Source of the DNA: JAOXRU01 sp965247735
GTDB taxonomy: Bacteria > Bacteroidota > Bacteroidia > Flavobacteriales > Flavobacteriaceae
NCBI GenBank assembly: GCA_965247735.1
Contig: CBDFHN010000001.1
Location: 186,001-250,000, forward strand
Direction: 5' to 3'
DNA length: 64,000 nt
Shown: piece after piece, positions 1 to 8,345 of the stretch
How the letters are laid out: each line of letters opens with the position of its first letter
Numbering within the stretch: position 1 is the first letter of the stretch
The notes under the pieces: generated by a model
Database searches by the model: none
The model's input: only the letters and a program-made list of their open reading frames with translations
What the model was told of the DNA's origin: nothing
Translations under genes and position numbers: made by a program

Positions 1-142
1 AATTGCGATATGTTTTAATTTCATATATGTACTTATTTTGATAAAACAGTCATATGGCACATCCTTATTAGTCATCTTCTTGGGGAAGAGTCCTTTGTTA
101 ATGGATGTTTCATAAGTTTTTTTGGTGAATTTTATAAGGAAG

Positions 143-179
143 AAAAAAACCTTGGACATGTAAATTAACAGCCAAGGTT
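143..179 (-). terminator. Terminator of the AraC-family gene
   Basis: Inverted repeat AACCTTGG (148-155) with CCAAGGTT (172-179). On the minus strand it is followed by a run of T (143-149), so it is a rho-independent-type terminator just after the stop of the AraC-family gene. The first ~140 bases of the window hold no gene I can support. Confidence 0.8.
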
Positions 180-194
180 ATTTATGGGAACCTA

Positions 195-1103
195 TTATTC
201 TACAGGAATGCAGATATCAAGGATAAACTTCTTTTGAGGGTGCTCCATATAATTGTTATGGTAAATTTCATAATAATCACCGTCTTTACTAAAATAACCA
301 TTTTCGGCAATCCAAACAAACATGCTATCCCAGGCTTTTGAAAAATCGACATCATTAATTTCAAATCTACCAACTGCAAACTTGTCTTTTTTGATAGTAG
401 TTTTGTTTATTTCTCCAGTTACTTTTATATCAGCACTAATGGTAATACATGCACTTTGTCTAACCTTTGCAATTGGAGTTACTTTTGGGTTATCGTGATA
501 TAAGGTGATCGTTTTGGAGGCACCTAGTAAACCATTAGGAATTGCCCATTTAAACAATTTGTTATAAGCATCTCCTATTTTATTAAACGCACCAACATGT
601 TTTACATAAGCCAAATCTAATTTTGGCATTTCTTGTACTTTAATTTCTGTATTCATAACAGTCCAATTTTTAATATTAGTAATGTTACAAATGTATTTCT
701 CGAAAGTGATATATTCTTGTCCGTTCTTGCTAATCACTTTACCGATCTTGCTAAATTCTTCTTTGCTATTTTCCTTAAAAACTTTGGGGCTGATGCCATA
801 AAATTTTTTAAAAGCTCTGGAAAAAGAGGAAACGCTTTTAAAACCATAGGTTTCGGCAAGTATAGTAATAGCTATTTCTGAACCATTAAGCAGTAAGGAG
901 GCAATACGTTCTATTCTTTTTCTGTTAATGTAGTTGCTTGTGGTTTCGCCTACAATTTCAGAAAACACTCTATGAAAATGAAAAGGAGAGAAGTTTGCAA
1001 TAATGGCTATTTTTTCTAAGGAAAGGTCAGTATCTAAATTCTGATCTATATGTTGCAAAACAATATTAATTCTACTGATATAATCTTTTTTGGTAATACT
1101 CAT
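195..1103 (-). CDS. AraC-family transcriptional regulator with GyrI-like effector domain
   Basis: 302 aa. Residues ~8-105 form a double helix-turn-helix AraC/XylS DNA-binding domain (segments SLEKIAIIANFSPFHFHRVF and YGFKSVSSFSRAFKKFYGISP are characteristic). Residues ~155-302 match the GyrI-like/AraC effector-binding fold (start EIKVQEMPKLDLAYVKHVG, end FILDICIPVE). Proteins of this layout (Rob/SoxS-like with a C-terminal small-molecule domain, as in Rob or BmrR) usually sense hydrophobic ligands and control stress or efflux genes; the ligand and targets here are unknown. It is a single-gene unit with its own terminator and no obvious adjacent efflux pump. The ATG at 1103 gives the family's usual N-terminus. 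Confidence 0.9.
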   Translation of the reverse strand: MSITKKDYISRINIVLQHIDQNLDTDLSLEKIAIIANFSPFHFHRVFSEIVGETTSNYINRKRIERIASLLLNGSEIAITILAETYGFKSVSSFSRAFKKFYGISPKVFKENSKEEFSKIGKVISKNGQEYITFEKYICNITNIKNWTVMNTEIKVQEMPKLDLAYVKHVGAFNKIGDAYNKLFKWAIPNGLLGASKTITLYHDNPKVTPIAKVRQSACITISADIKVTGEINKTTIKKDKFAVGRFEINDVDFSKAWDSMFVWIAENGYFSKDGDYYEIYHNNYMEHPQKKFILDICIPVE

Positions 1104-1118
1104 GTAAAAATGGGAAAT

Positions 1119-1146
1119 AAAAAAAGCCCATCAATATTGACAGGCT
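1119..1146 (-). terminator. Terminator of cold-shock gene 1
   Basis: AGCC...GGCT hairpin (1125-1146) with a central TCAATATTGA dyad, followed on the minus strand by a T run (1119-1125). Nearly the same sequence follows the second cold-shock gene at 1440-1468. Confidence 0.85.
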
Positions 1147-1177
1147 CGTTTCTTGAAAAAAATTATTACTATTAATA

Positions 1178-1369
1178 TTAAATTACTTTAACATCAACAG
1201 CGTTTAATCCTTTTTTACCTTCTTGTAATTCAAATTCTACTGCATCACCTTCACGAATTTCATCGATTAATCCAGAGATGTGTACGAAATGTTCTTTGTT
1301 TGATCCTTCTTCAGTGATGAAACCAAAACCTTTAGCGTCGTTGAAGAATTTTACTGTACCTGTACTCAT
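1178..1369 (-). CDS. csp: Cold-shock domain protein (copy 1)
   Basis: 63-aa single cold-shock domain protein, the usual size for the family. RNP-1-like KGFGFI and RNP-2-like HFVHIS motifs mark the single-stranded nucleic-acid binding face. These proteins act as RNA chaperones in the cytoplasm. A longer reading frame runs upstream to 1456, but it would cross the neighbour's terminator and add a non-family, hydrophobic N-terminus, so the MSTGTVKFF start (ATG ending at 1369) is chosen. It is almost identical to the copy at 1501-1692 and lies 323 bp from it, including promoter and terminator, so the pair arose by tandem duplication. Each copy appears to be transcribed alone. Confidence 0.95.
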   Translation of the reverse strand: MSTGTVKFFNDAKGFGFITEEGSNKEHFVHISGLIDEIREGDAVEFELQEGKKGLNAVDVKVI

Positions 1370-1398
1370 TTTAAAAAAATTATAAATATTATTTAATG

Positions 1399-1406
1399 CA
1401 AATATA
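1399..1406 (-). promoter_or_regulatory. Promoter -7 box of cold-shock gene 1
   Basis: TATATTTG on the minus strand fits the Bacteroidota -7 consensus TAnnTTTG and lies 30 bp before the start codon. The equivalent box of copy 2 lies exactly 323 bp away. No clear -33 TTG element is seen. Confidence 0.55.
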
Positions 1407-1439
1407 AGAATATTATTTAATAACTTGATATTTGTAAAT

Positions 1440-1468
1440 AAAAAAAAGCCTATCAATATTGACAGGCT
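1440..1468 (-). terminator. Terminator of cold-shock gene 2
   Basis: AGCC...GGCT hairpin (1447-1468) followed on the minus strand by T8. It is nearly identical to the terminator of copy 1. Confidence 0.85.
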
Positions 1469-1500
1469 TGCTTTTTGAAAGAAATTATTACTTATAAATA

Positions 1501-1692
1501 TTAAAGAACTTTAACATTTACAGCATTTAATCCTTTTTTACCTTCTGTTAATTCGAATTCTACTTCATCACCTTCACGAATTTCATCGATTAATCCAGAG
1601 ATGTGTACGAAATGTTCTTTGTTCGATCCTTCTTCAGTGATAAATCCAAAACCTTTAGAGTCGTTGAAGAATTTTACTGTACCTTTATTCAT
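1501..1692 (-). CDS. csp: Cold-shock domain protein (copy 2)
   Basis: 63 aa, a single cold-shock domain with the same RNP motifs (KGFGFI, HFVHIS) as copy 1. It differs from copy 1 at only a handful of residues (for example MNKGTVKFFNDS against MSTGTVKFFNDA, and DEVEFELTEG against DAVEFELQEG). Role: RNA/ssDNA-binding chaperone. It has its own promoter box (1722-1729) and terminator, so it is probably a monocistronic unit that can be regulated apart from copy 1. Many flavobacteria carry several such genes; which one is cold-induced cannot be read here. Confidence 0.95.
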   Translation of the reverse strand: MNKGTVKFFNDSKGFGFITEEGSNKEHFVHISGLIDEIREGDEVEFELTEGKKGLNAVNVKVL

Positions 1693-1721
1693 TGTAAAAA
1701 ATTAAAAAATATTATTTGCTA

Positions 1722-1729
1722 CAAATATA
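1722..1729 (-). promoter_or_regulatory. Promoter -7 box of cold-shock gene 2
   Basis: TATATTTG on the minus strand (TAnnTTTG), 30 bp before the ATG, at the same place as in copy 1. The rest of 1730-1979 shows no gene. Confidence 0.55.
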
Positions 1730-1979
1730 AGGATATATAATTTTAATAGCTTGTTTTTTTTTGTATTATATTTTTCTACAACATTAAAAAAAGGATGCTT
1801 TTTTTCTGAATAGTGATTCTTAAAGGGGTCAGTTGCAAATAATAATTTATTAAATTTCTCGGAAATTATTCATTTTTAGTTGGTTATAACAAGTTTGATG
1901 TGCTTTTTTATCTAAATAGAAATGGTTTTTTGTCTTTTTCGTAAAAAAAATAATAGTGTTTTTATGTATTTAATTGAAA

Positions 1980-3017
1980 CTAGGAGTTTAATAACTCTAA
2001 CAGTTGTTGTGCAGCAATAAAAGGAGAAGTTTCATTATTTGCTAAAGCCTTTAGCTTTTTGCTTAATTCTTTTTTTACTTTTTTATTTTGATAAAAATGA
2101 AGTTTTAAATGCTCATCAATAGTTTGCAATAGCCATTTTTCGTTTTGATCTTGCCTCTTTTTAATAAAGAATCCATTTTCTTTTGTATTAGTGATATAGG
2201 TATTTATTAAATTCCAAACATCGTCAATACCTCTTTGTTCTATGGCAGAACATCCTAAAACCTCAGGAATCCAACCATTTTCTTTCGGAGGATAAAGTTG
2301 TAACGCTCTCTTAAACTCAATAGTTGCTTTTTTTACATTTTTAATATTAGTACCATCGGCTTTATTAATAACGATACTATCTGCCATTTCAATAATACCC
2401 CTTTTAATACCTTGAAGTTCATCACCAGCACCAGCAATTTTTAAAAGTAAAAAGAAATCTACCATGCTGTGCACAACAGTTTCACTTTGACCAACGCCTA
2501 CGGTTTCTATTATGATAGTATCATATCCTGCGGCTTCACATAATATAATAGTTTCTCTTGTTTTTTTTGCGACACCACCAAGAGTGTCACCAGATGGAGA
2601 TGGTCGTATAAACGCATTTTGCTCTTTTACTAAATCTTCCATTCTGGTTTTATCGCCCAAAATACTCCCTTTGGTAATACTGCTACTAGGGTCTACTGCT
2701 AATACTGCCACTTTTGCTCCTGTAGCAATAAGCATTTTCCCCAAAACTTCTATAAAGGTGCTTTTTCCAACTCCAGGAACCCCAGTAATTCCTATTCTTT
2801 TACTCTCATTTTTTTTAGATAGACAAGCTTCTACGACTATATTGGCTTTTTTTATATGTTGGGGGTTTGTGCTTTCTATTAAGGTAATAGCTCTGCTTAG
2901 TGCCGTTTTATTTCCAGCAAGAATACCCTTTATTAATTCTGCTGCAGATGGAATACGTTTTCTAAACGATTTAATTTTAGAAATACTTTGGTTACTGGTG
3001 TTTTTTGTTGTGCTCAA
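1980..3017 (-). CDS. meaB: Methylmalonyl-CoA mutase-associated GTPase MeaB
   Basis: 345 aa, full family length. G1/Walker A GVPGVGKS at residues 79-86, a conserved AVDPSSS segment shortly after, ETVGVGQSE switch region, and the guanine-specificity motif NKAD near residue 218. MeaB is a G3E-family GTPase that gates adenosylcobalamin delivery to, and protects, methylmalonyl-CoA mutase in propionate/succinyl-CoA interconversion. No mutase gene is in the window, which is common in this family of bacteria. Only 1 bp separates it from the upstream DUF2911 gene, so the two are probably co-transcribed, although a functional link is not obvious. Confidence 0.95.
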   Translation of the reverse strand: MSTTKNTSNQSISKIKSFRKRIPSAAELIKGILAGNKTALSRAITLIESTNPQHIKKANIVVEACLSKKNESKRIGITGVPGVGKSTFIEVLGKMLIATGAKVAVLAVDPSSSITKGSILGDKTRMEDLVKEQNAFIRPSPSGDTLGGVAKKTRETIILCEAAGYDTIIIETVGVGQSETVVHSMVDFFLLLKIAGAGDELQGIKRGIIEMADSIVINKADGTNIKNVKKATIEFKRALQLYPPKENGWIPEVLGCSAIEQRGIDDVWNLINTYITNTKENGFFIKKRQDQNEKWLLQTIDEHLKLHFYQNKKVKKELSKKLKALANNETSPFIAAQQLLELLNS

Positions 3018-3018
3018 T

Positions 3019-3579
3019 TTAGTTTTTCAATGGAATAGAAATTTTTGTGGTATCCCAACTAAGATTCAAATTTGGTTGTTCTCCTTCAAAATTTATGGTG
3101 AATTTTTCGATTGTTGTTGTGGTAGCTTGTGATGGAATATTAATTTTTAAAACATCGTTACTTTCATCTCTAGTTGTTGTTTTCCCACCACTTATTAAAG
3201 TTACTCCCCAACCTGGAATTTCGCTGTTAAAAATTACTGTCCATTTGTCCTTATTAGGTATGGTCCATAACGAATATGTACCTTTTGGTAATTTTTTGGT
3301 ATTAATAGTTAAATCTGTTTTGGTACTAAAAGTTGTAGGTTCGTTGGCTCCAGTTCTCCATACCTGTCCATAAGGAACAAGTTCTCCGAAAATAACACGC
3401 TCTTTTTTAGAAGGACTGCTATAGTTTACTTCAAGCTGGTATCCATTTTTTGTGTAGCTAGCACTAGTTTCTGGACTGTGTGCTTTTGTTTGTGATTTTG
3501 CAATTGGGACTAAAACAAAATAAACTAAACCAATTATAACTATTAAACTTCCAAGAATCCATTTGGTTTTTTTACTCAT
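3019..3579 (-). CDS. DUF2911 domain protein, membrane-anchored or secreted
   Basis: 186 aa. A hydrophobic N-terminal helix (residues ~6-26) acts as a signal anchor or uncleaved signal, leaving the rest in the periplasm. The body matches DUF2911: the block ASYTKNGYQLEVNYSSPSKK, then VPYGQVWRTGANEPTTFST, KGTYSLWTIP and WTVIFN are the usual conserved pieces. The family is common in Bacteroidota and has no established biochemical function. It is first gene of a two-gene unit with meaB (1-bp gap). Confidence 0.85.
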   Translation of the reverse strand: MSKKTKWILGSLIVIIGLVYFVLVPIAKSQTKAHSPETSASYTKNGYQLEVNYSSPSKKERVIFGELVPYGQVWRTGANEPTTFSTKTDLTINTKKLPKGTYSLWTIPNKDKWTVIFNSEIPGWGVTLISGGKTTTRDESNDVLKINIPSQATTTTIEKFTINFEGEQPNLNLSWDTTKISIPLKN

Positions 3580-3825
3580 AATGTCTATTTTAAATTTAAT
3601 TAAAGTAATAAGTTACTAATTTTTATAGTGATACACTAATCTTTGTTTTTTGGTAATGTATTGGAAATAAGGAAGCTGTTTCCTTATTTTAGAACTCTAC
3701 TAATAGACTTTGTTATTTTAATTTTAAAATTTTATGTAAAAATAAGATGTTTTTTGCAACAGTGTATTTTTTTTATCGTCTTTTAAAGTGAATAATAATT
3801 GTAACCAAACTAGGAAACTGCCGGC

Positions 3826-4368
3826 ATGTTCCAAGTAACATTAATCAATCAATGTAAAAATAACGACCGTAAAGCTCAATTAAAGCTTTACAAACAGTAT
3901 TGTGATGCTATGTTTTGTGTATCCTTAAGGTATTTAAAAAACACACAGGATGCAGAAGATGTTACACAAGAAGCGTTTATTAATGCATTTCAAAAAATAG
4001 AACAGTACAAATCAGAAGTAACGTTTGGAGCATGGTTAAAAAAAATAGTAATTCATAAATGTTTGGATTTCTTAAAACAAAAGAAAGCACGTTTTGTTGA
4101 TATTGAAGAAGGACATTTGTATTTGGCGGAAGAAGAAGATTGGAATGTAGCTGCTAGTATTACTATAGCGGAAGTAAAAAGCACTATTGAAAAATTATCA
4201 GATAAATACCAGTGCATTTTAAAATTATTTTTAATTGAAGGATATGACCATGGAGAAATTTCCCAGATATTGGAAATTTCGGAAGTAGCATCAAGAACAC
4301 GGTTATTAAGAGGAAAACAAAAATTAAAAGAACTTTTAAATCAACAAAGAAATGGAACAGGATCTTAG
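3826..4368 (+). CDS. ECF-type RNA polymerase sigma factor
   Basis: 180 aa. Region 2 is seen at residues ~15-85 (RYLKNTQDAEDVTQEAFINAF is diagnostic for -10 recognition and core binding) and region 4 at ~115-170 (LSDKYQCILKLFLIEGYDHGEI plus helix-turn-helix). Region 3 is absent, as in ECF factors. The next gene overlaps its 3' end by 17 bp and encodes a single-pass membrane protein, so a sigma/anti-sigma-like pair is likely. Promoter targets are unknown; autoregulation is usual for this class. Confidence 0.92.
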   Translation: MFQVTLINQCKNNDRKAQLKLYKQYCDAMFCVSLRYLKNTQDAEDVTQEAFINAFQKIEQYKSEVTFGAWLKKIVIHKCLDFLKQKKARFVDIEEGHLYLAEEEDWNVAASITIAEVKSTIEKLSDKYQCILKLFLIEGYDHGEISQILEISEVASRTRLLRGKQKLKELLNQQRNGTGS

Positions 4369-4939
4369 GGATTTAATGAAAAATGAAAAAATGCCTTCAG
4401 ATAGGATGAAATCTGGGCATGAGCAGCGGTTTTTGGATTTATTAGCAATAGAAATTCCGAAAAAGAAAGAACGCAACAATTTTTGGATATTAAAAATTGC
4501 GGCATCAATTCTTTTACTAGTAGGAGTCGGAACACTTGTATATACTTTTAATAACAACGTTACAGTTATTCCTGAAGTTGTTGTTGTAGCGCCAGTAAAG
4601 GAAGATAACAGTAGCAAAATATCTATAGGAAATCTTTCGCCAGGGTTAAAAAAAGTTGAAGATTATTATTTGGCAAGTATTAATTTGGAATTAGCTTCTA
4701 TAGAAAGCTCTAAAGATAACGATGCACTTATTAAAAGTTTTATGACTCGCCTTTCTGAGCTTAATGATGAATATGCAAAATTAAATGAAGAATTAAATAC
4801 AGATGGGCCTAACGAACAGACCGTTACTGCGCTTATCGATAACTTACAATTGCGGTTACAATTGTTGTTTAAGTTAAAAGATAAAATAAACGAATTAAAA
4901 AAATCTAAAAATGAAGTTTTTAAAGATCAGCAAGTTTAA
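4352..4939 (+). CDS. Single-pass membrane protein, probable anti-sigma partner
   Basis: 195 aa. Short cytoplasmic N-terminus (1-43), one transmembrane helix (~44-66), then a periplasmic part ending in a long charged helix that looks like a coiled coil (~130-190). No zinc anti-sigma motif (HxxxCxxC) is visible, so the assignment rests on position: it overlaps the ECF sigma gene by 17 bp and is itself overlapped by 29 bp by the next gene. Bacteroidota sigma operons often carry such non-canonical membrane regulators. Function as an anti-sigma factor is inferred. Confidence 0.7.
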   Translation: MEQDLRDLMKNEKMPSDRMKSGHEQRFLDLLAIEIPKKKERNNFWILKIAASILLLVGVGTLVYTFNNNVTVIPEVVVVAPVKEDNSSKISIGNLSPGLKKVEDYYLASINLELASIESSKDNDALIKSFMTRLSELNDEYAKLNEELNTDGPNEQTVTALIDNLQLRLQLLFKLKDKINELKKSKNEVFKDQQV

Positions 4940-6386
4940 TTGGACCGCAGGCATCGCATTTTTTATGGTGATGACCATGGTTGCGCAAACAGAGACCAAA
5001 ACATATCGTGAAAGTTTTAATGCAACTCCGGAAATTATAATAGATGTAAATACAAGTTATACCGATGTTGTTTTTGAAACGTGGAATAAGAATACTGTTG
5101 AAGTACAAGCAGAAATTAATGTAACAGATGTTACAGCAGAAGAAGCGCAACAGATTTTTGATAATTGGAATTTTGAAGCTATTGGAAATAGTAAAAAAAT
5201 AAGCATTTCTACAGATTCAGGAAATTCTTATCCTATGGTATTATCAAACAATAATTTTGTATTCAGAGATTTTGATGTACACGAAAATGTAATGCCAATA
5301 TTAACAGAAATGGTACCAACTATTATTGAAAATATTGTAATTCCAGAAATGCCACCAATGCCACCAATGCCAATGTTAATGGGTAATAATAATTTTGATT
5401 ATGATGCTTATAAAAAGGATGGTGATAAATACCTAAGAAAATGGAAGAAAGAATTTTCTAAGAATTTCGATAATGATTTTAAGAAAGAAATTGAAGCTTG
5501 GAAGCAGGAGATGGAAGCGCATCAAAAAGAAATGAAATTGCATCAGAAAGAAATGATAATTGAGTTAAGAAATAATGAAAAAGAACGCCAAGAGGTAATA
5601 ATAGAGTTAAAAGAGCATCAAAGAGAATTGCGAGAAGAACAGCGTAAAGTTGTTAGAGAAGTTAAAGAAGTAGCAAGAGTAAAATCTAGAATGGCCAATA
5701 GAGTACGTGTTGAGCAAAGACGGATGATGAAAAAAGGGAATGATGTTCATTTTTATCGTATCGATACTGATAAGAAGCATAAAAATGCAAAAAAGAAGAT
5801 TATTATAAAAATGCCTAAGGGAAGCAAGCTTAAAATAAATGTTAGGCATGGTGAAGTAAAATTGGCAAATACAGTAAAAAATATAAAAGCAACCTTGTCT
5901 CATACAAGGTTGTTTGCTGCTAATGTAGAAGGAGAAGATACGTTTATAGAATCTTCTTACGCTCCTGTAGAAATTTACAATTGGAGCGATGGACAATTGA
6001 AGGTTAATTATGTAAAAGATGTGAAATTATCACAAGTAGGAAAACTAAGGTTAAAAGCAAATTCATCGGATATTACCATTGCGGCTATTGCCAAAAGTGC
6101 CATAATTAGCGGAACAATTGGAACTCTTACTATTGATAAAATTAATGATACTTTTTCAACAATTGATATTGTTTTAGAACATTCAGATGCCAATTTATTA
6201 TTGCCAAAAAGTGCCTATACTATATCTGTAAATGGTGATTATACAAAAATTAATTACCCAGAACGACTTGTTGTATCTGAATATGAGAATGATTCAACAA
6301 CATTGATTAAAGGTCATCATAAATCAAAAAACACAGATAAGTCAATTACCATTAATGCCAAGCATAGTAATATTGTACTACATTAA
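4911..6386 (+). CDS. Secreted DUF4097-like protein with central charged helix
   Basis: 491 aa. Signal peptide at ~1-25 (ending VMTMVAQ). Residues ~35-100 and ~285-490 are beta-rich with the pattern of DUF4097/DUF4098 putative auto-adhesin proteins (KKIIIKMPKGSKLKINVRHG, then repeated short strands). Between them lies a proline/methionine stretch (PEMPPMPPMPM, ~145) and a very highly charged helix (~165-265, rich in E, K, Q, R, with repeating HQKEM units) that is probably a coiled coil. Third gene of the ECF operon, overlapping the previous one by 29 bp. Its stop codon overlaps that of msrA on the other strand. Likely periplasmic or outer-membrane-facing; function unknown. Confidence 0.75.
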   Translation: MKFLKISKFNWTAGIAFFMVMTMVAQTETKTYRESFNATPEIIIDVNTSYTDVVFETWNKNTVEVQAEINVTDVTAEEAQQIFDNWNFEAIGNSKKISISTDSGNSYPMVLSNNNFVFRDFDVHENVMPILTEMVPTIIENIVIPEMPPMPPMPMLMGNNNFDYDAYKKDGDKYLRKWKKEFSKNFDNDFKKEIEAWKQEMEAHQKEMKLHQKEMIIELRNNEKERQEVIIELKEHQRELREEQRKVVREVKEVARVKSRMANRVRVEQRRMMKKGNDVHFYRIDTDKKHKNAKKKIIIKMPKGSKLKINVRHGEVKLANTVKNIKATLSHTRLFAANVEGEDTFIESSYAPVEIYNWSDGQLKVNYVKDVKLSQVGKLRLKANSSDITIAAIAKSAIISGTIGTLTIDKINDTFSTIDIVLEHSDANLLLPKSAYTISVNGDYTKINYPERLVVSEYENDSTTLIKGHHKSKNTDKSITINAKHSNIVLH

Positions 6387-7036
6387 TGCCCATTTTTAAG
6401 TAAGGAAGGGAATTTTTTCTTAAATCTGTTTAATCTTGGTACAGATACATTTCTGACATATGGATTATTAGGATTTCTCTTCTCATAATTTTGATGGTAT
6501 TTTTCTCCTTTATAAAAAGAAGTAAATGCTTTTACTTCAGTAACAATTGGTTTAGCATATATTTTTTCTGCTGTTAATGCTGCAATTGTAGTCGCTATTA
6601 TATTTTTTTCCTTTTCATTCTTGTAAAAAGCTATAGATCGGTACTGTGGTCCCCTATCTGGCCCCTGTCTATTAAGTGTTGTAGGGTCATGAGAACCAAA
6701 AAAGATGAGTACTAAGGTTTCATAACTTATCACTTTAGGATTGTAATAGATTTCAACAGCTTCTGCATGTTTGGTTAATCCACGTCCTACTTTTTCATAT
6801 GTTGGATTCTTTTTTTCTCCACCAGCATAACCAGAAATTACTTCTTTTACGCCTTTTACACTTTCAAAAATTGCCTCCACACACCAAAAACAGCCTGATG
6901 CAAAATATGCAGTTTCATAGTGCTGCAATTCTAATGGAGCTATGGTATTTATTTGTTTTTTTGGAGCTGTGGTATTAGAATTACAGCTAATAGTAAGTCC
7001 AAAAAGGAAAATTATAAATGTTGTAGTTGTCTTCAT
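6383..7036 (-). CDS. msrA: Peptide methionine sulfoxide reductase MsrA, exported
   Basis: 217 aa. The MsrA signature GCFWCVE holds the catalytic cysteine (Cys49); GYAGGEKKNPTYEKVGRGLTKHAEAV and the QGPDRGPQYRS block are canonical. It reduces methionine-S-sulfoxide in proteins. Residues 1-18 look like a lipoprotein signal (hydrophobic stretch ending in SC), so this copy probably works in the periplasm attached to a membrane rather than in the cytosol. It converges on the DUF4097-like gene with overlapping stop codons. Confidence 0.95.
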   Translation of the reverse strand: MKTTTTFIIFLFGLTISCNSNTTAPKKQINTIAPLELQHYETAYFASGCFWCVEAIFESVKGVKEVISGYAGGEKKNPTYEKVGRGLTKHAEAVEIYYNPKVISYETLVLIFFGSHDPTTLNRQGPDRGPQYRSIAFYKNEKEKNIIATTIAALTAEKIYAKPIVTEVKAFTSFYKGEKYHQNYEKRNPNNPYVRNVSVPRLNRFKKKFPSLLKNGH

Positions 7037-7181
7037 GGGATTAAGTTTTTTACACCTTAGTCATTCCAAATATTCGTTTAATGATACGGAATGTTGCTTT
7101 TAATTTGTTGTAAAATAAAGAAGAAACTTACATCATAATGTTTTTTTATGTTAATGTTTTATGATCTTAGGGTGTAAAAAC

Positions 7182-7212
7182 AAAAAAAGAGGCTCCATAT
7201 AATGAAACCTCT
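7182..7212 (-). terminator. Terminator of the DUF6249 gene
   Basis: AGAGG...CCTCT hairpin (7188-7212), followed on the minus strand by T7 (7182-7188). Confidence 0.8.
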
Positions 7213-7237
7213 GCATAAAAAAAGGGGATCTTTTTTA

Positions 7238-7579
7238 TTAATCTAACTTGCTAGTAAGTTTAAAACCAGTAAACAAGCCTGCACCAGCCATAAAGAATAT
7301 GGTACCTGGGTAAGCAATGTCTTCTTTGATATCTAACGTATAATGTAAAGTTCCTGCAATAAAAATTCCAAGACCAATACCCATAGCAAGTAAAGACAGG
7401 TTAAGTACCAGAACCTTCCATATTGGTGTAATGCGTTTTGTTTTGCTATAAAAAATAGTAGCCTCAGCTCCTTTATCAATAAGTGACATACGCTCTTTGT
7501 TTCTTGCTGTGATAAATAAATAAAAAAGACCTAAAATACTCCCCGCAATGATTAATACTATAAATACTCCTGCAACCAT
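7238..7579 (-). CDS. DUF6249 membrane protein
   Basis: 113 aa with three predicted membrane segments (~5-24, ~53-76, ~90-107) and a short cytoplasmic loop containing KERMSLIDKG, which is characteristic of the family recognised as DUF6249 in Bacteroidota. Function unknown. It is divergent from the second ECF sigma operon (205 bp between starts), an arrangement often seen in flavobacteria, and could belong to that regulon. Confidence 0.75.
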   Translation of the reverse strand: MVAGVFIVLIIAGSILGLFYLFITARNKERMSLIDKGAEATIFYSKTKRITPIWKVLVLNLSLLAMGIGLGIFIAGTLHYTLDIKEDIAYPGTIFFMAGAGLFTGFKLTSKLD

Positions 7580-7784
7580 AATTTTCGATTTTTAATTGAT
7601 TAATTGTATTGTTCGCAGATAAGACGATTATTAAAAGATTAAGGTTACACTTATTTTATTTTTTTTTCGATTTGAAGTTTTTAGTTTTATCTACGCTAAA
7701 GAGATTCTGAACATTTTTTTGTATCTTTTGTAAAGTTAGTGTAACCTTTATATTGTTTTTGTCGTCCTATGTTTAACATCAACT

Positions 7785-8345
7785 ATGAAAACCGATATTA
7801 ATATTATTGCAGCAGTGCTTTCTGGAAACACCCGGGAGTATAGCCATTTGGTATCCAGATACCAAAACATGGTATATGGTATTGGTTTAAAGTTTTTGAA
7901 TGATAGCAATGATGCAGAAGATTTGGCTCAGGAGGTTTTTATAAAAGTTTATAAATCTTTGGCTAAATATAAAGGAGATTCTAAATTTTCTACTTGGATA
8001 TATAGAGTTGCTTATAATACAGCTTTGGATAAGGTAAAAAGTAGTAGGTATAAGCATTCTAGAAGATTAGATGAAATAAATGAGCAAGAAATTGCTGATG
8101 ATACTGTTGTTACTGAATCAGAAGGGACAGATTTTAGGAAAGATTTAATTAAAAGAGCAATAGATAAATTACCAGCAGATCAGCAAGTAATAATTTCGTT
8201 GTTTTATTTTGAAGAATTATCTTTGAAAGAAATTGCTTTGATAACAAAATTTACTGAAGCAAACGTAAAAGTAAAATTACATAGAAGTAGAAAGAAACTC
8301 TATGATTTACTAGAAAAATATAAAGAACCTTTAACTACAGAATAA
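7785..8345 (+). CDS. ECF-type RNA polymerase sigma factor (RpoE/SigW-like)
   Basis: 186 aa. Region 2 at ~20-90 (DSNDAEDLAQEVFIKVYKSL, FSTWIYRVAYNTALD) and region 4 at ~125-178 (LPADQQVIISLFYFEELSLKEI). Typical length for SigW-like factors. Its stop overlaps the start of the next gene, which encodes a two-helix membrane protein, giving a sigma/membrane regulator pair. It is clearly distinct in sequence from the ECF factor at 3826-4368. Confidence 0.93.
   Translation: MKTDINIIAAVLSGNTREYSHLVSRYQNMVYGIGLKFLNDSNDAEDLAQEVFIKVYKSLAKYKGDSKFSTWIYRVAYNTALDKVKSSRYKHSRRLDEINEQEIADDTVVTESEGTDFRKDLIKRAIDKLPADQQVIISLFYFEELSLKEIALITKFTEANVKVKLHRSRKKLYDLLEKYKEPLTTE

Noticed and set aside
1178..1456. A 92-codon form of cold-shock protein 1
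   Set aside because: The extra 29 codons run back into the neighbouring terminator and lie upstream of the promoter box.
2512..3132. A 206-codon plus-strand frame over meaB
   Set aside because: Antisense shadow of meaB and the DUF2911 gene with no family signature.
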